In this document: positions 63,429 through 64,000 of the stretch, one piece after another
Layout of the letters: each line of letters starts with the position of its first letter
Numbering within the stretch: position 1 is the stretch's first letter
From: Clusia tigrina
Taxonomy: Eukaryota > Arthropoda > Insecta > Diptera > Clusiidae
Assembly (NCBI GenBank): GCA_920105625.2
Contig: OV050030.1
Span: 28,052,516-28,116,515, forward strand
Length of the DNA stretch: 64,000 nucleotides
Direction: 5' to 3'
Notes under the pieces: generated by a model
What the model was told of the DNA's origin: nothing
What the model saw: only the letters and a program-made list of their open reading frames with translations
Databases searched by the model: none
Position numbers and translations under genes: made by a program

Positions 63429-64000
63429 AAATGATATGATGACTATAACTAAGACAATATAGGTATTTCTGCTGTAAACGAGAGAGTCACTAAGTACGCA
63501 GATTCCCGGTTTAAAGAAACATAGTTATCGATTTAACTATTCGTATCATTATGTACAACATTTGGGATGGATGTGGATAGAGTGATGGCTGTGACGTTTA
63601 TTTCGAATTGATGGTGTCTTTGGATTCGAAAATAAGCGGTATAATAATGTGTTTTGATTAGTGTGAAATATTATGTTTACTATAATAAACAAATTTCAAT
63701 CTAAAACTCGATTTTAATGTTATAAGTAAATCATAAATAAACTTTATTATATCGTAAATGAAATATATAAGTTGAAAGAAATTCTTTATAATGGTGTTAA
63801 GAAAATAACATTATATCGTTAGTTATCTTTTTCATCGGATAAAATTAGCGATGGGTGATATCGGATGGGAGATAGACGATATATCGCATATTTAATACTT
63901 CAATTTTGATTTATTCTCTCAATACCTAAGAATATTGACATTTTATCGATTTATAGTTTGTTAAGCAGATATTGTAGATATCGAAATAATTACAACAACA
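63429..64000. other. Intergenic, nothing recognised
   Basis: AT-rich sequence to the edge of the window, with several gatatcg-like words (63850-64000). No coding or RNA signal. Confidence 0.3.

Overview
The window looks like euchromatic DNA of a higher dipteran, most likely a tephritid-type fruit fly. It is AT-rich, its introns are short GT-AG introns, and it is full of jockey/I-like non-LTR retrotransposon relics, mariner-family elements, a gypsy-type errantivirus and a tRNA-derived SINE. The species is an inference. There is no bacterial gene organisation and most open frames are chance frames in AT-rich DNA.

The only convincing host genes are six small two-exon genes for secreted, cysteine-patterned helical proteins that resemble insect odorant-binding proteins (OBPs): 1684-2170 (-), 22071-22595 (+), 26926-27409 (+), 28680-29200 (+), 52264-52777 (-) and 61257-62576 (+). 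A 3' fragment of a seventh copy survives at about 57906-58004. All six have a signal-peptide exon, a phase-0 intron and one second exon holding the rest of the protein. Four (22.1, 26.9, 28.7 and 52.3 kb) form a tight subfamily with spacing C-x27-C-x12-C-x33/35-C-x10-C-x8-C. The canonical OBP C2-x3-C3 is stretched to x12. The gene at 61.3 kb is a minus-C form that has lost C2 and C5, and the gene at 1.7 kb lacks C2. The scattered cluster looks like a rapidly evolving, lineage-specific OBP-like family.

Between the genes lie mobile-element remains. Non-LTR retrotransposon fragments are at 160-722, 2600-3570, 5505-7060, 23365-24900 (nested), 31260-32310 and 56657-57850. An internally deleted errantivirus (LTR, primer site, 3' part of env, polypurine tract, LTR) lies at 16526-18195 inside a (TA)n tract bounded by a perfect 69-bp inverted repeat. 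A Helitron 5' end begins at 18556, a decayed mariner spans 19337-20572, a 455-bp mariner deletion derivative with perfect 29-bp ends spans 38831-39285, and three tRNA-derived SINE copies lie at 42.8 and 49.6-50.0 kb.

Blocks of higher-complexity, TE-free DNA without credible coding (about 8.15-8.78, 11.0-12.3, 13.6-14.9, 29.9-31.0, 35.5-36.0, 40.8-42.7, 45.5-46.5, 50.2-51.2 and 54.4-54.8 kb) look like regulatory or intronic DNA of a larger locus outside the window. One of them (30.1-30.8 kb) is dense in GCCAT cores. No tRNA, rRNA or CRISPR locus was recognised.
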